Shown here: positions 46,158-58,635 of the stretch, piece by piece
Layout: the number at the start of each line of letters is the position of its first letter
How positions within the stretch are numbered: position 1 is the first letter of the stretch
Origin: Siphonodentalium dalli
Lineage: Eukaryota; Mollusca; Scaphopoda; Gadilida; Siphonodentaliidae
Reading direction: 5' to 3'
Assembly (NCBI GenBank): GCA_032622095.1
Contig: CP136064.1
Coordinates: 212,364,205 to 212,428,204 of the forward strand
DNA: 64,000 nucleotides
Notes under the pieces: generated by a model
What the model was told of the DNA's origin: nothing
Database searches by the model: none
Seen by the model: the letters and a program-made list of their open reading frames with translations, nothing else
Program-made: the position numbers and the translations under genes

Positions 46158-47513
46158 ATTCACTGAAATAAGTCCATAAAATGTCTGTAATCAATTGGAG
46201 TTTAATGTCACTGTTAATCAAGATTTGTGATGCAAGAGAAGACATAATTTTGGGCTACTTTAATTTAATACTCCTCTCACTTTTTGAAGACTTCTACGTC
46301 AGGCAGTGACTAGGTACCGTGGTTCTATTCTTTACTTCATGCTAGAAAATGTCCCACGACTAAATACATTTGCCTCATTCTCACACGGGAGACATCATTA
46401 GGCCTATACCACTTTTTGCTGAACCCATTAGCTCAATATCCTACAAGTGGATCTCCAGAATAACTCTGCCTGTATCTGGGATCTGACTTATTTCCATTTG
46501 AAACCTCTTGTATTAGGGAAAAACAGTCCTTCCCTACTTCCGCAATTCAAAAGTTGGGTGTAAATTCACAGTAATTGCACCCATTGTATAATCGTAAGTT
46601 GGGTTTTTCTAAAAAAAAATGTTGTTGTGGAATAGACCAGTGTCCAGACAGTCCAGTTACACTTTCACATGTCCATAATTGAACTGTCTCAGATCTGATT
46701 ACAGTCACTAAAAGCATGTTTACAAGAGGGACCAGTGCGAAGAATTTTAGCACCCGTGAATTAATAATTGAGAGTGCGTACGGGTGCGAGAACAATCACT
46801 CCCGTCTCCTGGGAAGGACTGGGCAAAACATATAGTTGATGATGTTCTATGAGCAAATTGAAAATGTAATACATGATATCCAATACCGGTACGTCTCAAA
46901 GGTTAATCAGTAAATGTTCTTTATTTGAATGTAAATTGGAGTATATATCAAATTTATTTGTTATGTCACAACAAACATTAAAAAAAAATAAACAAACAAG
47001 CAAATAAAAAAATGAATTGGCTCCCACTTGACAAATGAGTTGACTAATCTATCATTCGAAAGGGTTAGTATCTGGACAATAAGGTGGTGTCTACTTCTCC
47101 TTGTTTACTGTGGAGACATTCCAACTAATGTTAGCTCTTCAAATATGCACCTCCAACAATGTCCAAAGATACATATGTACATAAGTCATTATACAGGGGA
47201 GGGTATGTTTTTCACTTAACTGACTGAATTAAAACTGTTTAAAGAGCGTAACTACAAAGAGACTAAGTCCTTTAGTGCACTTCGCCCATTGATATCCTGC
47301 ATACATAATTCATATATCAGCCACACTCAGGCCACATTTAAAAATATCTTTGTTTCCCCTGACCCTACCCTAAATTTCAAGAATGAGTAGGTAGGTATGA
47401 GGTCATTGTTTTTTGTACAGTTACAAGTAATCACAGAACATGTTTAATAATTAACAAGAGCATTGCAAGGGCATGGCAAAATGTGTGGTAATTGAATGCG
47501 TTTATTCTCTGAT

Positions 47514-47800
47514 CAACAAAACAAAGGTGAAAATTGGCGAGCAGAACCCAAATTCAAAATTGACCTGTATTTTGGGCTAGTAAACTCACAAACCAAATTT
47601 CATTCCATTCAGTTCAGTCTTACTAAAGTTATCATCCGGAAATGAAAATTGAGTGCAAATACCAACAAAAAGGACCATATAATTCTGATGAAAATTGGCA
47701 GGCGGAACCTGAATTCGAACTTCATTCAATTCAGTTGAGACAATTTTAAAGTTATCATCAGGAAACTAAAAACTAACCAACAGATGGACAGACAAATCAA
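47514..47800. repeat. dispersed repeat segment (copy in unit 1)
   Basis: Two related ~140-bp halves with CAAAGGTGAAAATTGGCG or CTGATGAAAATTGGCAGGCG, then AAAGTTATCATCxGGAAA. Related to 38.5 kb. Duplicated at 54,847-55,133. Confidence 0.6.
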
Positions 47801-48749
47801 AAACATAATATTATGTCCTGTTTTTGTTTTTTAAGAATGAGCATATAAAAAATTGATCTATTCATCTAAATAGCATGTAGCATATATCTTGGAAGCTAAG
47901 TTAAAGAAAAAATTAGATTTTAATTGATTTCAATTTTTCTATTCATTTTTTTATCATCCAGATTGAAAAGAATAAAAATTCTCTCTGAGAAGCCAATAAA
48001 CTATTTTGAGTGGGGAGGTTTTTTTTAGGTTAGGGGAAACAACAACATTTTAATTCTGGCCTCAGCTGTACTCATGGCAAAAGAGGACAAGTATGGGAAA
48101 GTCATTACAATGTATGAATTTATGGCTGCTAATATCTTGGTCCATTACAAATACTATTGAATATACTTTATTCTTATCTCCCCTTTGTGTTATAAGAATA
48201 CTATATAGATCTTCCCAGAAGTGTCTTGGGTTATTAATCCTCTACAATAACAATAGCGTTAGAAGGGATAGTATACATACATGTACTAGACCTGTTGACC
48301 CTCGGGGTAAACCTTTTTAATAAATCTGGCGATCAATCAAAGATCTTATCTTTTACGAGGTGTATGTTGAAGAAATTCTCCCTCATACTATGCCTTATAT
48401 GAAATCATAACAATGAGTGTATAAATAACAATGCTTTCTCATGTAGTTAGTTATTCATGATTATATATGGTAGTAGTAAGTTTTATCACTTCCCCTCAAG
48501 TATAAACACTTGACCCTAACAACTATATGACTAGAAAGCAGTGTATCTTGTTGAGTCAGGCTTCTGGGAACAACCATGTGAATGTTATCAAGTGCAAGGT
48601 CAATGACACTACACATGTTAGTCTTCCTATAAAAACAATTAGCAAATAAACAAGTACATAAGAAAGTATGACTTGATACAACTGTCCTGTCACGGTCACT
48701 GACAGCTTGAACCCCACAAAAGCTCTTGATAAATGTTGAACAAGCCTCC

Positions 48750-49129
48750 AAATAGTGTCTGTCATTCGCAGAATGAGGTCCCCAGAGGGTGAATTTAGTG
48801 ACGCTACCCACACAGCTGGCTAGCATCACCAAATTCACCCTCTGGGGACCTCATTCTGCTTAGGCCTCATCTTCTGGGAAGTTTCTTTATCCCCTAATTT
48901 GCAGAAGATAAAATGCATAATCGAGGTGACCAATGGGTGAACATCACCATCAACTTCAACAGAGAAACTTCAATCTGATGCTAGGTCTCCCATAGCATAG
49001 GCCTCAGCCTAAGCATAATGAGGTTCCCAGTCAGAAGGTGAATTTGGTGATGTTAGCCAGCAGTGTGGGGTAGTGTCACTGAATTCACCCTCTGGGGACC
49101 TCATTCAGGAAATGATAGACACACTATTT
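48750..49129. mobile_element. double-hairpin miniature element, family A, copy 6
   Basis: CAAATAGTGTCTGTCATTCG at the left and GATAGACACACTATTTG at the right. Both hairpins are present, the spacer shortened by about 40 bp. Confidence 0.87.
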
Positions 49130-49437
49130 GCAGGTTAATCTCAAACACTCACCTAATACAATCCGCATGTTACAGACTCAGACTGAATCTTTATGCTGTA
49201 GTCTCTTAGTGTTCAAGAGAATAAGACACAAAACACGTTTCTTTCATCAGTCCCGACCTTACCCTCGGTTTCATATAATCAAAATGAAGCAAGCATGTAC
49301 CGCCATGTTCAAGGTTTAATGTAACCGGCAATCAACAATAGTGGGCAATCTATGATTGCTGTAATATCCCCTTGATCGGATAATCCTATATCACAGCAAT
49401 TCTATCCGATCAACACAAGTTACACAACATATACTAG

Positions 49438-49653
49438 TACAGTAATGCCCTAAATAATCGACTCATTAACCACAGCAGAATTATGGGTAACTTTTCAGGA
49501 TTGACGTAGATTAATAGAACTTTTCAGAATTTAGTCGGAAATCACTGAGAGCTTTCCGATGAATGGCAACAAGCCATATTTCCGACTAAATCCTGAAAAG
49601 TTACCCATAATTCTGCTGTGGTTAAGGAGTCGATTATTTAGGGCATTACTGTA
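49438..49653. mobile_element. TA-type palindromic miniature element, family C, copy 5, rearranged
   Basis: Ends TACAGTAATGCCCTAAATAA and its complement. The left arm is interrupted by TTGACGTAGATTAATAGAAC at 49,501-49,520, followed by a second CTTTTCAG(A)ATTTAGTCGG, and lacks the ATATGGCTTGTT part. Confidence 0.87.
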
Positions 49654-49860
49654 GCTTCGCATGGAGTTTTGCACGGTATAAATTTTGAGTACAGCAGCAA
49701 AGTTTCTCAACACAGCACAATAACTGCGCAGTGACAAGGGCACATAGGTCTTTAGCACTGTCATTAGAGATGATCCGACCCTTATTCCATTCATTAAACC
49801 CATTCAATAATAATGATAGACATCTGCCATTGTAAAACAGGAAATAGTACCAGGTGTACC

Positions 49861-49949
49861 GAAATGTATTATTGTTGTGAAATGTATTATTGTTGTGAAA
49901 TGTATTATTGTTGTGAAATGTATTATTGTTGTGAAATGTATTATTGTTG
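49861..49949. repeat. 18-bp minisatellite, 5 units
   Basis: GAAATGTATTATTGTTGT repeated five times, the last ending TTGA. It reads as NNNTFH repeats on the minus strand, which I regard as non-coding. Confidence 0.92.
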
Positions 49950-51116
49950 AGCAAACATGACATTTGACTCGGCCCAGACCTAATTTACTGGACTTGTTTC
50001 GTAAATTTCTGGGGACTCATTGTAGATCTTCTATCTATACCATTAGAGAGTTGTCATTTGTCTAGGACAAGATGTCTTAGGTTGACGTAGATTAATAGAA
50101 CATCGTCTACTAGTACGGTAATGATTATACCCCCAATCTCCGAAGGAGGTTCAGGGCACAGGGCATAAACAGAAATGTAGATGAGGCCTCTGTCCATCTA
50201 TCCATCAGTACAAATATATCACCTTGTAACTCAGGTGTTAATTATAAGATTTCATTGTCTTTTGGTATGGTGATAGCCAAGCTTGTGGGAAAGGATATCC
50301 ACATACTATGATTTCGCCTATATATTTATGCAAGAGTTACAACCCTTGTTAGACTTGCTATATGATGCATATATGAATACAAAACATCATGATTCGTCTA
50401 ATGGGCTTTTCATGCAGTCAACGGGATTGCTTTATCTGCATAGTTTTCTCATTTCTAACCATATACATGTACATTGAGTTTCTCCCCTGGTCAAGTGAAT
50501 TGGCCTGTATGCATAGCTTTCTCCTTTGTAGCAATTTCTTTATGGATGCACCAGGGTGCATTGTAACAAAGACAAAGGCTTAATCAATTAGTTAGCAATT
50601 GGCATCTTATCTTTCTGAGACAAACAAAGGGTTGTATTGGAATGAGATAGACTTGGAGCCAGTCTGGATTTCTGTTTTATGAGGAGTTATTACCATATGA
50701 TGTTATGATGGATTAATCTATTTAGCTGATTAATTGATTAGTGTGCGAAACAAGGTGTCCCAAGTTAGCAATCTCTCTGCTATTAATTGCATAATAAATC
50801 CAACATCAAACTCAATCATGGAATTAACACTCAACACTGAGGAGTGAGTAGGTACCAGTGATGTTATTGTTTCGGAATAGCTACATCATCAAAGTGCACT
50901 CAAAACAGCAAATGATCTCTCCTAAATGTGAAAATATGCTTTCTTTCTACAGATTGTCTGACACATGTGAAGGCACTAAACTCAAGTCTGCTAAGGGTTT
51001 CTTCTTTGCCAAGGAAATTATATCTCTTGAACTTGATATATACCAATGTCAAGGCTAGAAGGAACAAAATGTGTGCAGTTGTGTCCCTTTGATTTTTACA
51101 GTGTAGCCAAGCCTTG

Positions 51117-51256
51117 AAATAGCGTTTCTGACATTTGCAGAATGAGGTCCCCAGAGGGTGAATTTAGTGATGCTAGCCTCCCGTGACTCTGTGGGGTAGC
51201 AACACTAAATTCACACTCTGGGGCCTCATTCTGCAGATAACAGATACACAATTTCA
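51117..51256. mobile_element. solo-hairpin form of family A
   Basis: Outer ends AAATAGCGTTTCTGACATTT GC and GATAACAGATACACAATTT enclose one hairpin only (GCAGAATGAGGTCCCCAGAG to CCTCATTCTGC), with no spacer or second hairpin. Confidence 0.83.
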
Positions 51257-51302
51257 AGCCTAAAGGGTATCTAAAACTATAGTGAGTAAAATATATGTTG
51301 CC

Positions 51303-52920
51303 AGGGGACCAGCCTAGAGGGCGACTAAGGATATACTAGTTTCTTCTCCCTAAATTATATCACTTCTCCCTATTTTGTTCCAGGGAGAAGTGATTTCTCT
51401 CTCATATACCAGTATGCATATGTCCAAACAGAATATTTAAACTGTATATTCATTTATAATGGTGTCCTTACTCATTAATATAATCATTTTATAAGGCCTG
51501 GTAACAATAAAAAAATTGCTAGCTTTTCATCCCCGCCCCGCCCGCCCGCCCGCTGCGAATTTTAGGGCTTGCCCCGAAATTTTGTATTATTAAATGCTAA
51601 AAATTGCCAATGGACTGATATGTATTGCCAAGATAAACTCACGTTGTTTATAAAAAAAAACGGATATGAAAATGATTATTCAGAATTTATACCGACAGTT
51701 CCACAAAATCAATCTAAGGGGCGTAATTCTATACGCAATTGTAAACACAATAGCACGTGAAAAATACAAGAAAATACAAATCGTTTTTGTGATTTTACGA
51801 TTGCAATCGGCCGGCACCCTTACAATAAAAGATTGGTATGGGTGCAACGGTCGATGATTCGACAACCGTAGTTGATGTCTACCACCTATACACGGGAGGA
51901 AAACTTGACAACACCGCTCCAGTCGGTGATATGCCATCACAATTTCGTGCAAGTGCTGGTCGGAGCAAAACAGTCCGCACACAATGCTGCCCGACAAGTC
52001 CCATTGGAGACGTCGTTGGCTTTCTGGGACCATTATATATATACAATTCGACCCAGACATTCAAATAATAAGGTCAAGAAAGATGCATTTCAGTTACTCA
52101 TGTTGGTCAGCAACAAAGCCATTCATCTGCCCGAGAAGGCTGCCAACCCGGTGGTGAATGATAAGTTTAAGTTACGGAATGACATTATTGACTGGTTGAA
52201 AAAAACAACAGATCGGATTCTATATCAACAATGTGGACAGACTTGGTAAAAGTTCTGTGAACATCCTATGTGACACGCTCTGGTATATACTGCCCATGTA
52301 GTGGGCCTATGTTTCAAAGTAACTTTTAAAAAGAATAATATATCAATGAATTCAATATGTGTTTCTATTTCAAATTAATATATACAGAAAATATACTTTG
52401 TGTCATTGTCTCTTCATCCCTATGACGTATCTGTGAATGCACTTGTTTCCCACATATAATATTGAACTCAAAAGTTCAAAGACATTCACATCACAAAATT
52501 TATATCAGAGAGAGAGGTACAGGTAATGCCCCCTATCTTACCAGGGTAACATACTGCGACAGATAAATTGGTTAATTGGACATGCTGATGTTCCTATCAA
52601 TGCATTGAACAATTGATAGTTAGATCCACGATTCCGCCTTATTATTTATACTTGGAAAAATAAAAATATGCCCCCCCCCCCCCCACTTTAAAAACAAAAA
52701 GTGGATGAAAATCTATCATTTTTTTTATTGTGGCCTAAAAATCCTATTGTATTGCATTATACATGTACTTATTGAATCATAGAATGGTAATATTGGGAGT
52801 AAATTGTTCTGGAACCTTTATTATATCTCCTTGATACATGTAACAGTCCACTTCTCCCTAATAATCCAAAAGAGAGAAGTGACTTCTCCCATTTTGAAAC
52901 CTCTGGGCTGGTCCCTGTTT
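51303..52920. mobile_element. ~1.6-kb inverted-repeat element with GGGAGAAGTG hairpins
   Basis: AGGGGACCAGCCTAGAGGGC at the left and CCTCTGGGCTGGTCCCTG at the right are inverted. Just inside each end is a hairpin of CTTCTCCCT/AGGGAGAAG type (51,358-51,395; 52,852-52,890). The interior holds a CCCG run, a 14-C tract and an unidentified ORF. Boundary precision is about 10 bp. Confidence 0.55.
51872..52249 (+). pseudogene. unidentified ORF, 125 codons, possible transposon or captured-gene fragment
   Basis: I do not recognise this protein. The composition is more protein-like than other frames here (VLVGAKQSAHNAARQVPLE; NDKFKLRNDIIDWLKKTTDR). A stop lies just before the first ATG, and the other frames directly upstream are also open, which could reflect a frameshifted longer reading frame. 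It lies inside a 1.6-kb inverted-repeat element, so a decayed transposon gene is the simplest guess. There is no splice evidence, and a chance ORF is possible. Confidence 0.25.
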
Positions 52921-54846
52921 GATGCCCATGAAAATGTCCCCTGGCTATTCTACTATTATTTACTTGAACCTTGGCAACATTCCCTGGGTTGTAGAACAAA
53001 ATTGGGATATTACAATTGTGAAGTTGGATGAAGTCAATTAGAAAATAGGAACATTTATCATATAAATCATGCCTGCCAAAAGTTATCACCATTGGCTTTT
53101 GTTTGTAAAAATTATGTCACAGGCTGTGGCAGCTAGGTTACAGACATCATTATCGGGCTGGTTTTCTAGTGTTATAGTCATTTGTGTGTTGGTTGGTTTT
53201 CTATCCATCTGGGTTCAAAGAACTAATTTAGTCTTATATATTGTATGTACTGGATAATGAAAGTGTCAATGACACTGTAACTCAACTTGGAGAGAGGATA
53301 ATGTCATAAATTACAGTTAATGGAGCAATCAAGAATGTGGAAAGTTTAAATGTTTAAGCAATAGCAGATGTTAACCCACCACTTGGCGATAGTAAATTAC
53401 TATGATCGGAATCATAAATGAGAGTTTTGATGTTGAATTATAGAGTATACTGTTATGTACTATTATAGACAAATGTACATAACACAAATTATTCACTGAA
53501 ATAAGTCCATAAAATGTCTGTAATCAATTGGAGTTTAATGTCACTGTTAATCAAGATTTGTGATGCAAGAGAAGACATAATTTTGGGCTACTTTAATTTA
53601 ATACTCCTCTCACTTTTTGAAGACTTCTACGTCAGGCAGTGACTAGGTACCGTGGTTCTATTCTTTACTTCATGCTAGAAAATGTCCCACGACTAAATAC
53701 ATTTGCCTCATTCTCACACGGGAGACATCATTAGGCCTATACCACTTTTTGCTGAACCCATTAGCTCAATATCCTACAAGTGGATCTCCAGAATAACTCT
53801 GCCTGTATCTGGGATCTGACTTATTTCCATTTGAAACCTCTTGTATTAGGGAAAAACAGTCCTTCCCTACTTCCGCAATTCAAAAGTTGGGTGTAAATTC
53901 ACAGTAATTGCACCCATTGTATAATCGTAAGTTGGGTTTTTCTAAAAAAAAATGTTGTTGTGGAATAGACCAGTGTCCAGACAGTCCAGTTACACTTTCA
54001 CATGTCCATAATTGAACTGTCTCAGATCTGATTACAGTCACTAAAAGCATGTTTACAAGAGGGACCAGTGCGAAGAATTTTAGCACCCGTGAATTAATAA
54101 TTGAGAGTGCGTACGGGTGCGAGAACAATCACTCCCGTCTCCTGGGAAGGACTGGGCAAAACATATAGTTGATGATGTTCTATGAGCAAATTGAAAATGT
54201 AATACATGATATCCAATACCGGTACGTCTCAAAGGTTAATCAGTAAATGTTCTTTATTTGAATGTAAATTGGAGTATATATCAAATTTATTTGTTATGTC
54301 ACAACAAACATTAAAAAAAAATAAACAAACAAGCAAATAAAAAAATGAATTGGCTCCCACTTGACAAATGAGTTGACTAATCTATCATTCGAAAGGGTTA
54401 GTATCTGGACAATAAGGTGGTGTCTACTTCTCCTTGTTTACTGTGGAGACATTCCAACTAATGTTAGCTCTTCAAATATGCACCTCCAACAATGTCCAAA
54501 GATACATATGTACATAAGTCATTATACAGGGGAGGGTATGTTTTTCACTTAACTGACTGAATTAAAACTGTTTAAAGAGCGTAACTACAAAGAGACTAAG
54601 TCCTTTAGTGCACTTCGCCCATTGATATCCTGCATACATAATTCATATATCAGCCACACTCAGGCCACATTTAAAAATATCTTTGTTTCCCCTGACCCTA
54701 CCCTAAATTTCAAGAATGAGTAGGTAGGTATGAGGTCATTGTTTTTTGTACAGTTACAAGTAATCACAGAACATGTTTAATAATTAACAAGAGCATTGCA
54801 AGGGCATGGCAAAATGTGTGGTAATTGAATGCGTTTATTCTCTGAT

Positions 54847-55133
54847 CAACAAAACAAAGGTGAAAATTGGCGAGCAGAACCCAAATTCAAAATTGACCTG
54901 TATTTTGGGCTAGTAAACTCACAAACCAAATTTCATTCCATTCAGTTCAGTCTTACTAAAGTTATCATCCGGAAATGAAAATTGAGTGCAAATACCAACA
55001 AAAAGGACCATATAATTCTGATGAAAATTGGCAGGCGGAACCTGAATTCGAACTTCATTCAATTCAGTTGAGACAATTTTAAAGTTATCATCAGGAAACT
55101 AAAAACTAACCAACAGATGGACAGACAAATCAA
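54847..55133. repeat. dispersed repeat segment (copy in unit 2)
   Basis: Identical to 47,514-47,800. Confidence 0.6.
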
Positions 55134-56082
55134 AAACATAATATTATGTCCTGTTTTTGTTTTTTAAGAATGAGCATATAAAAAATTGATCTATTCATCT
55201 AAATAGCATGTAGCATATATCTTGGAAGCTAAGTTAAAGAAAAAATTAGATTTTAATTGATTTCAATTTTTCTATTCATTTTTTTATCATCCAGATTGAA
55301 AAGAATAAAAATTCTCTCTGAGAAGCCAATAAACTATTTTGAGTGGGGAGGTTTTTTTTAGGTTAGGGGAAACAACAACATTTTAATTCTGGCCTCAGCT
55401 GTACTCATGGCAAAAGAGGACAAGTATGGGAAAGTCATTACAATGTATGAATTTATGGCTGCTAATATCTTGGTCCATTACAAATACTATTGAATATACT
55501 TTATTCTTATCTCCCCTTTGTGTTATAAGAATACTATATAGATCTTCCCAGAAGTGTCTTGGGTTATTAATCCTCTACAATAACAATAGCGTTAGAAGGG
55601 ATAGTATACATACATGTACTAGACCTGTTGACCCTCGGGGTAAACCTTTTTAATAAATCTGGCGATCAATCAAAGATCTTATCTTTTACGAGGTGTATGT
55701 TGAAGAAATTCTCCCTCATACTATGCCTTATATGAAATCATAACAATGAGTGTATAAATAACAATGCTTTCTCATGTAGTTAGTTATTCATGATTATATA
55801 TGGTAGTAGTAAGTTTTATCACTTCCCCTCAAGTATAAACACTTGACCCTAACAACTATATGACTAGAAAGCAGTGTATCTTGTTGAGTCAGGCTTCTGG
55901 GAACAACCATGTGAATGTTATCAAGTGCAAGGTCAATGACACTACACATGTTAGTCTTCCTATAAAAACAATTAGCAAATAAACAAGTACATAAGAAAGT
56001 ATGACTTGATACAACTGTCCTGTCACGGTCACTGACAGCTTGAACCCCACAAAAGCTCTTGATAAATGTTGAACAAGCCTCC

Positions 56083-56462
56083 AAATAGTGTCTGTCATTC
56101 GCAGAATGAGGTCCCCAGAGGGTGAATTTAGTGACGCTACCCACACAGCTGGCTAGCATCACCAAATTCACCCTCTGGGGACCTCATTCTGCTTAGGCCT
56201 CATCTTCTGGGAAGTTTCTTTATCCCCTAATTTGCAGAAGATAAAATGCATAATCGAGGTGACCAATGGGTGAACATCACCATCAACTTCAACAGAGAAA
56301 CTTCAATCTGATGCTAGGTCTCCCATAGCATAGGCCTCAGCCTAAGCATAATGAGGTTCCCAGTCAGAAGGTGAATTTGGTGATGTTAGCCAGCAGTGTG
56401 GGGTAGTGTCACTGAATTCACCCTCTGGGGACCTCATTCAGGAAATGATAGACACACTATTT
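56083..56462. mobile_element. family A copy 6, duplicate in unit 2
   Basis: Identical to 48,750-49,129 by tandem duplication. Confidence 0.87.
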
Positions 56463-56770
56463 GCAGGTTAATCTCAAACACTCACCTAATACAATCCGCA
56501 TGTTACAGACTCAGACTGAATCTTTATGCTGTAGTCTCTTAGTGTTCAAGAGAATAAGACACAAAACACGTTTCTTTCATCAGTCCCGACCTTACCCTCG
56601 GTTTCATATAATCAAAATGAAGCAAGCATGTACCGCCATGTTCAAGGTTTAATGTAACCGGCAATCAACAATAGTGGGCAATCTATGATTGCTGTAATAT
56701 CCCCTTGATCGGATAATCCTATATCACAGCAATTCTATCCGATCAACACAAGTTACACAACATATACTAG

Positions 56771-56986
56771 TACAGTAATGCCCTAAATAATCGACTCATT
56801 AACCACAGCAGAATTATGGGTAACTTTTCAGGATTGACGTAGATTAATAGAACTTTTCAGAATTTAGTCGGAAATCACTGAGAGCTTTCCGATGAATGGC
56901 AACAAGCCATATTTCCGACTAAATCCTGAAAAGTTACCCATAATTCTGCTGTGGTTAAGGAGTCGATTATTTAGGGCATTACTGTA
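56771..56986. mobile_element. family C copy 5, duplicate in unit 2
   Basis: Identical to 49,438-49,653, including the 20-bp insert. Confidence 0.87.
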
Positions 56987-57193
56987 GCTTCGCATGGAGT
57001 TTTGCACGGTATAAATTTTGAGTACAGCAGCAAAGTTTCTCAACACAGCACAATAACTGCGCAGTGACAAGGGCACATAGGTCTTTAGCACTGTCATTAG
57101 AGATGATCCGACCCTTATTCCATTCATTAAACCCATTCAATAATAATGATAGACATCTGCCATTGTAAAACAGGAAATAGTACCAGGTGTACC

Positions 57194-57282
57194 GAAATGT
57201 ATTATTGTTGTGAAATGTATTATTGTTGTGAAATGTATTATTGTTGTGAAATGTATTATTGTTGTGAAATGTATTATTGTTG
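57194..57282. repeat. 18-bp minisatellite, duplicate
   Basis: Same five units in duplication unit 2; the equal unit number supports a very recent copy. Confidence 0.92.
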
Positions 57283-58449
57283 AGCAAACATGACATTTGA
57301 CTCGGCCCAGACCTAATTTACTGGACTTGTTTCGTAAATTTCTGGGGACTCATTGTAGATCTTCTATCTATACCATTAGAGAGTTGTCATTTGTCTAGGA
57401 CAAGATGTCTTAGGTTGACGTAGATTAATAGAACATCGTCTACTAGTACGGTAATGATTATACCCCCAATCTCCGAAGGAGGTTCAGGGCACAGGGCATA
57501 AACAGAAATGTAGATGAGGCCTCTGTCCATCTATCCATCAGTACAAATATATCACCTTGTAACTCAGGTGTTAATTATAAGATTTCATTGTCTTTTGGTA
57601 TGGTGATAGCCAAGCTTGTGGGAAAGGATATCCACATACTATGATTTCGCCTATATATTTATGCAAGAGTTACAACCCTTGTTAGACTTGCTATATGATG
57701 CATATATGAATACAAAACATCATGATTCGTCTAATGGGCTTTTCATGCAGTCAACGGGATTGCTTTATCTGCATAGTTTTCTCATTTCTAACCATATACA
57801 TGTACATTGAGTTTCTCCCCTGGTCAAGTGAATTGGCCTGTATGCATAGCTTTCTCCTTTGTAGCAATTTCTTTATGGATGCACCAGGGTGCATTGTAAC
57901 AAAGACAAAGGCTTAATCAATTAGTTAGCAATTGGCATCTTATCTTTCTGAGACAAACAAAGGGTTGTATTGGAATGAGATAGACTTGGAGCCAGTCTGG
58001 ATTTCTGTTTTATGAGGAGTTATTACCATATGATGTTATGATGGATTAATCTATTTAGCTGATTAATTGATTAGTGTGCGAAACAAGGTGTCCCAAGTTA
58101 GCAATCTCTCTGCTATTAATTGCATAATAAATCCAACATCAAACTCAATCATGGAATTAACACTCAACACTGAGGAGTGAGTAGGTACCAGTGATGTTAT
58201 TGTTTCGGAATAGCTACATCATCAAAGTGCACTCAAAACAGCAAATGATCTCTCCTAAATGTGAAAATATGCTTTCTTTCTACAGATTGTCTGACACATG
58301 TGAAGGCACTAAACTCAAGTCTGCTAAGGGTTTCTTCTTTGCCAAGGAAATTATATCTCTTGAACTTGATATATACCAATGTCAAGGCTAGAAGGAACAA
58401 AATGTGTGCAGTTGTGTCCCTTTGATTTTTACAGTGTAGCCAAGCCTTG

Positions 58450-58589
58450 AAATAGCGTTTCTGACATTTGCAGAATGAGGTCCCCAGAGGGTGAATTTAG
58501 TGATGCTAGCCTCCCGTGACTCTGTGGGGTAGCAACACTAAATTCACACTCTGGGGCCTCATTCTGCAGATAACAGATACACAATTTCA
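58450..58589. mobile_element. solo-hairpin family A, duplicate
   Basis: Identical to 51,117-51,256 in duplication unit 2. Confidence 0.83.
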
Positions 58590-58635
58590 AGCCTAAAGGG
58601 TATCTAAAACTATAGTGAGTAAAATATATGTTGCC

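Larger units (their letters stand above)
46158..53490. repeat. 7,333-bp tandem duplication, unit 1
   Basis: Repeats almost base for base at 53,491-60,823. The only differences I found are one C fewer in copy 2 of a CCCCG/CCCG run (51,534-51,553 versus 58,864-58,885) and a run of 14 C (52,671-52,684) that is 15 C in copy 2. Every open frame in the unit is identical in both copies. Contents are non-coding apart from one unidentified ORF. Confidence 0.97.

Noticed and set aside
48461-48838. 125-codon minus-strand frame, also at 55,794-56,171
   Set aside because: Its first part is translated family A hairpin sequence; no protein similarity recognised.
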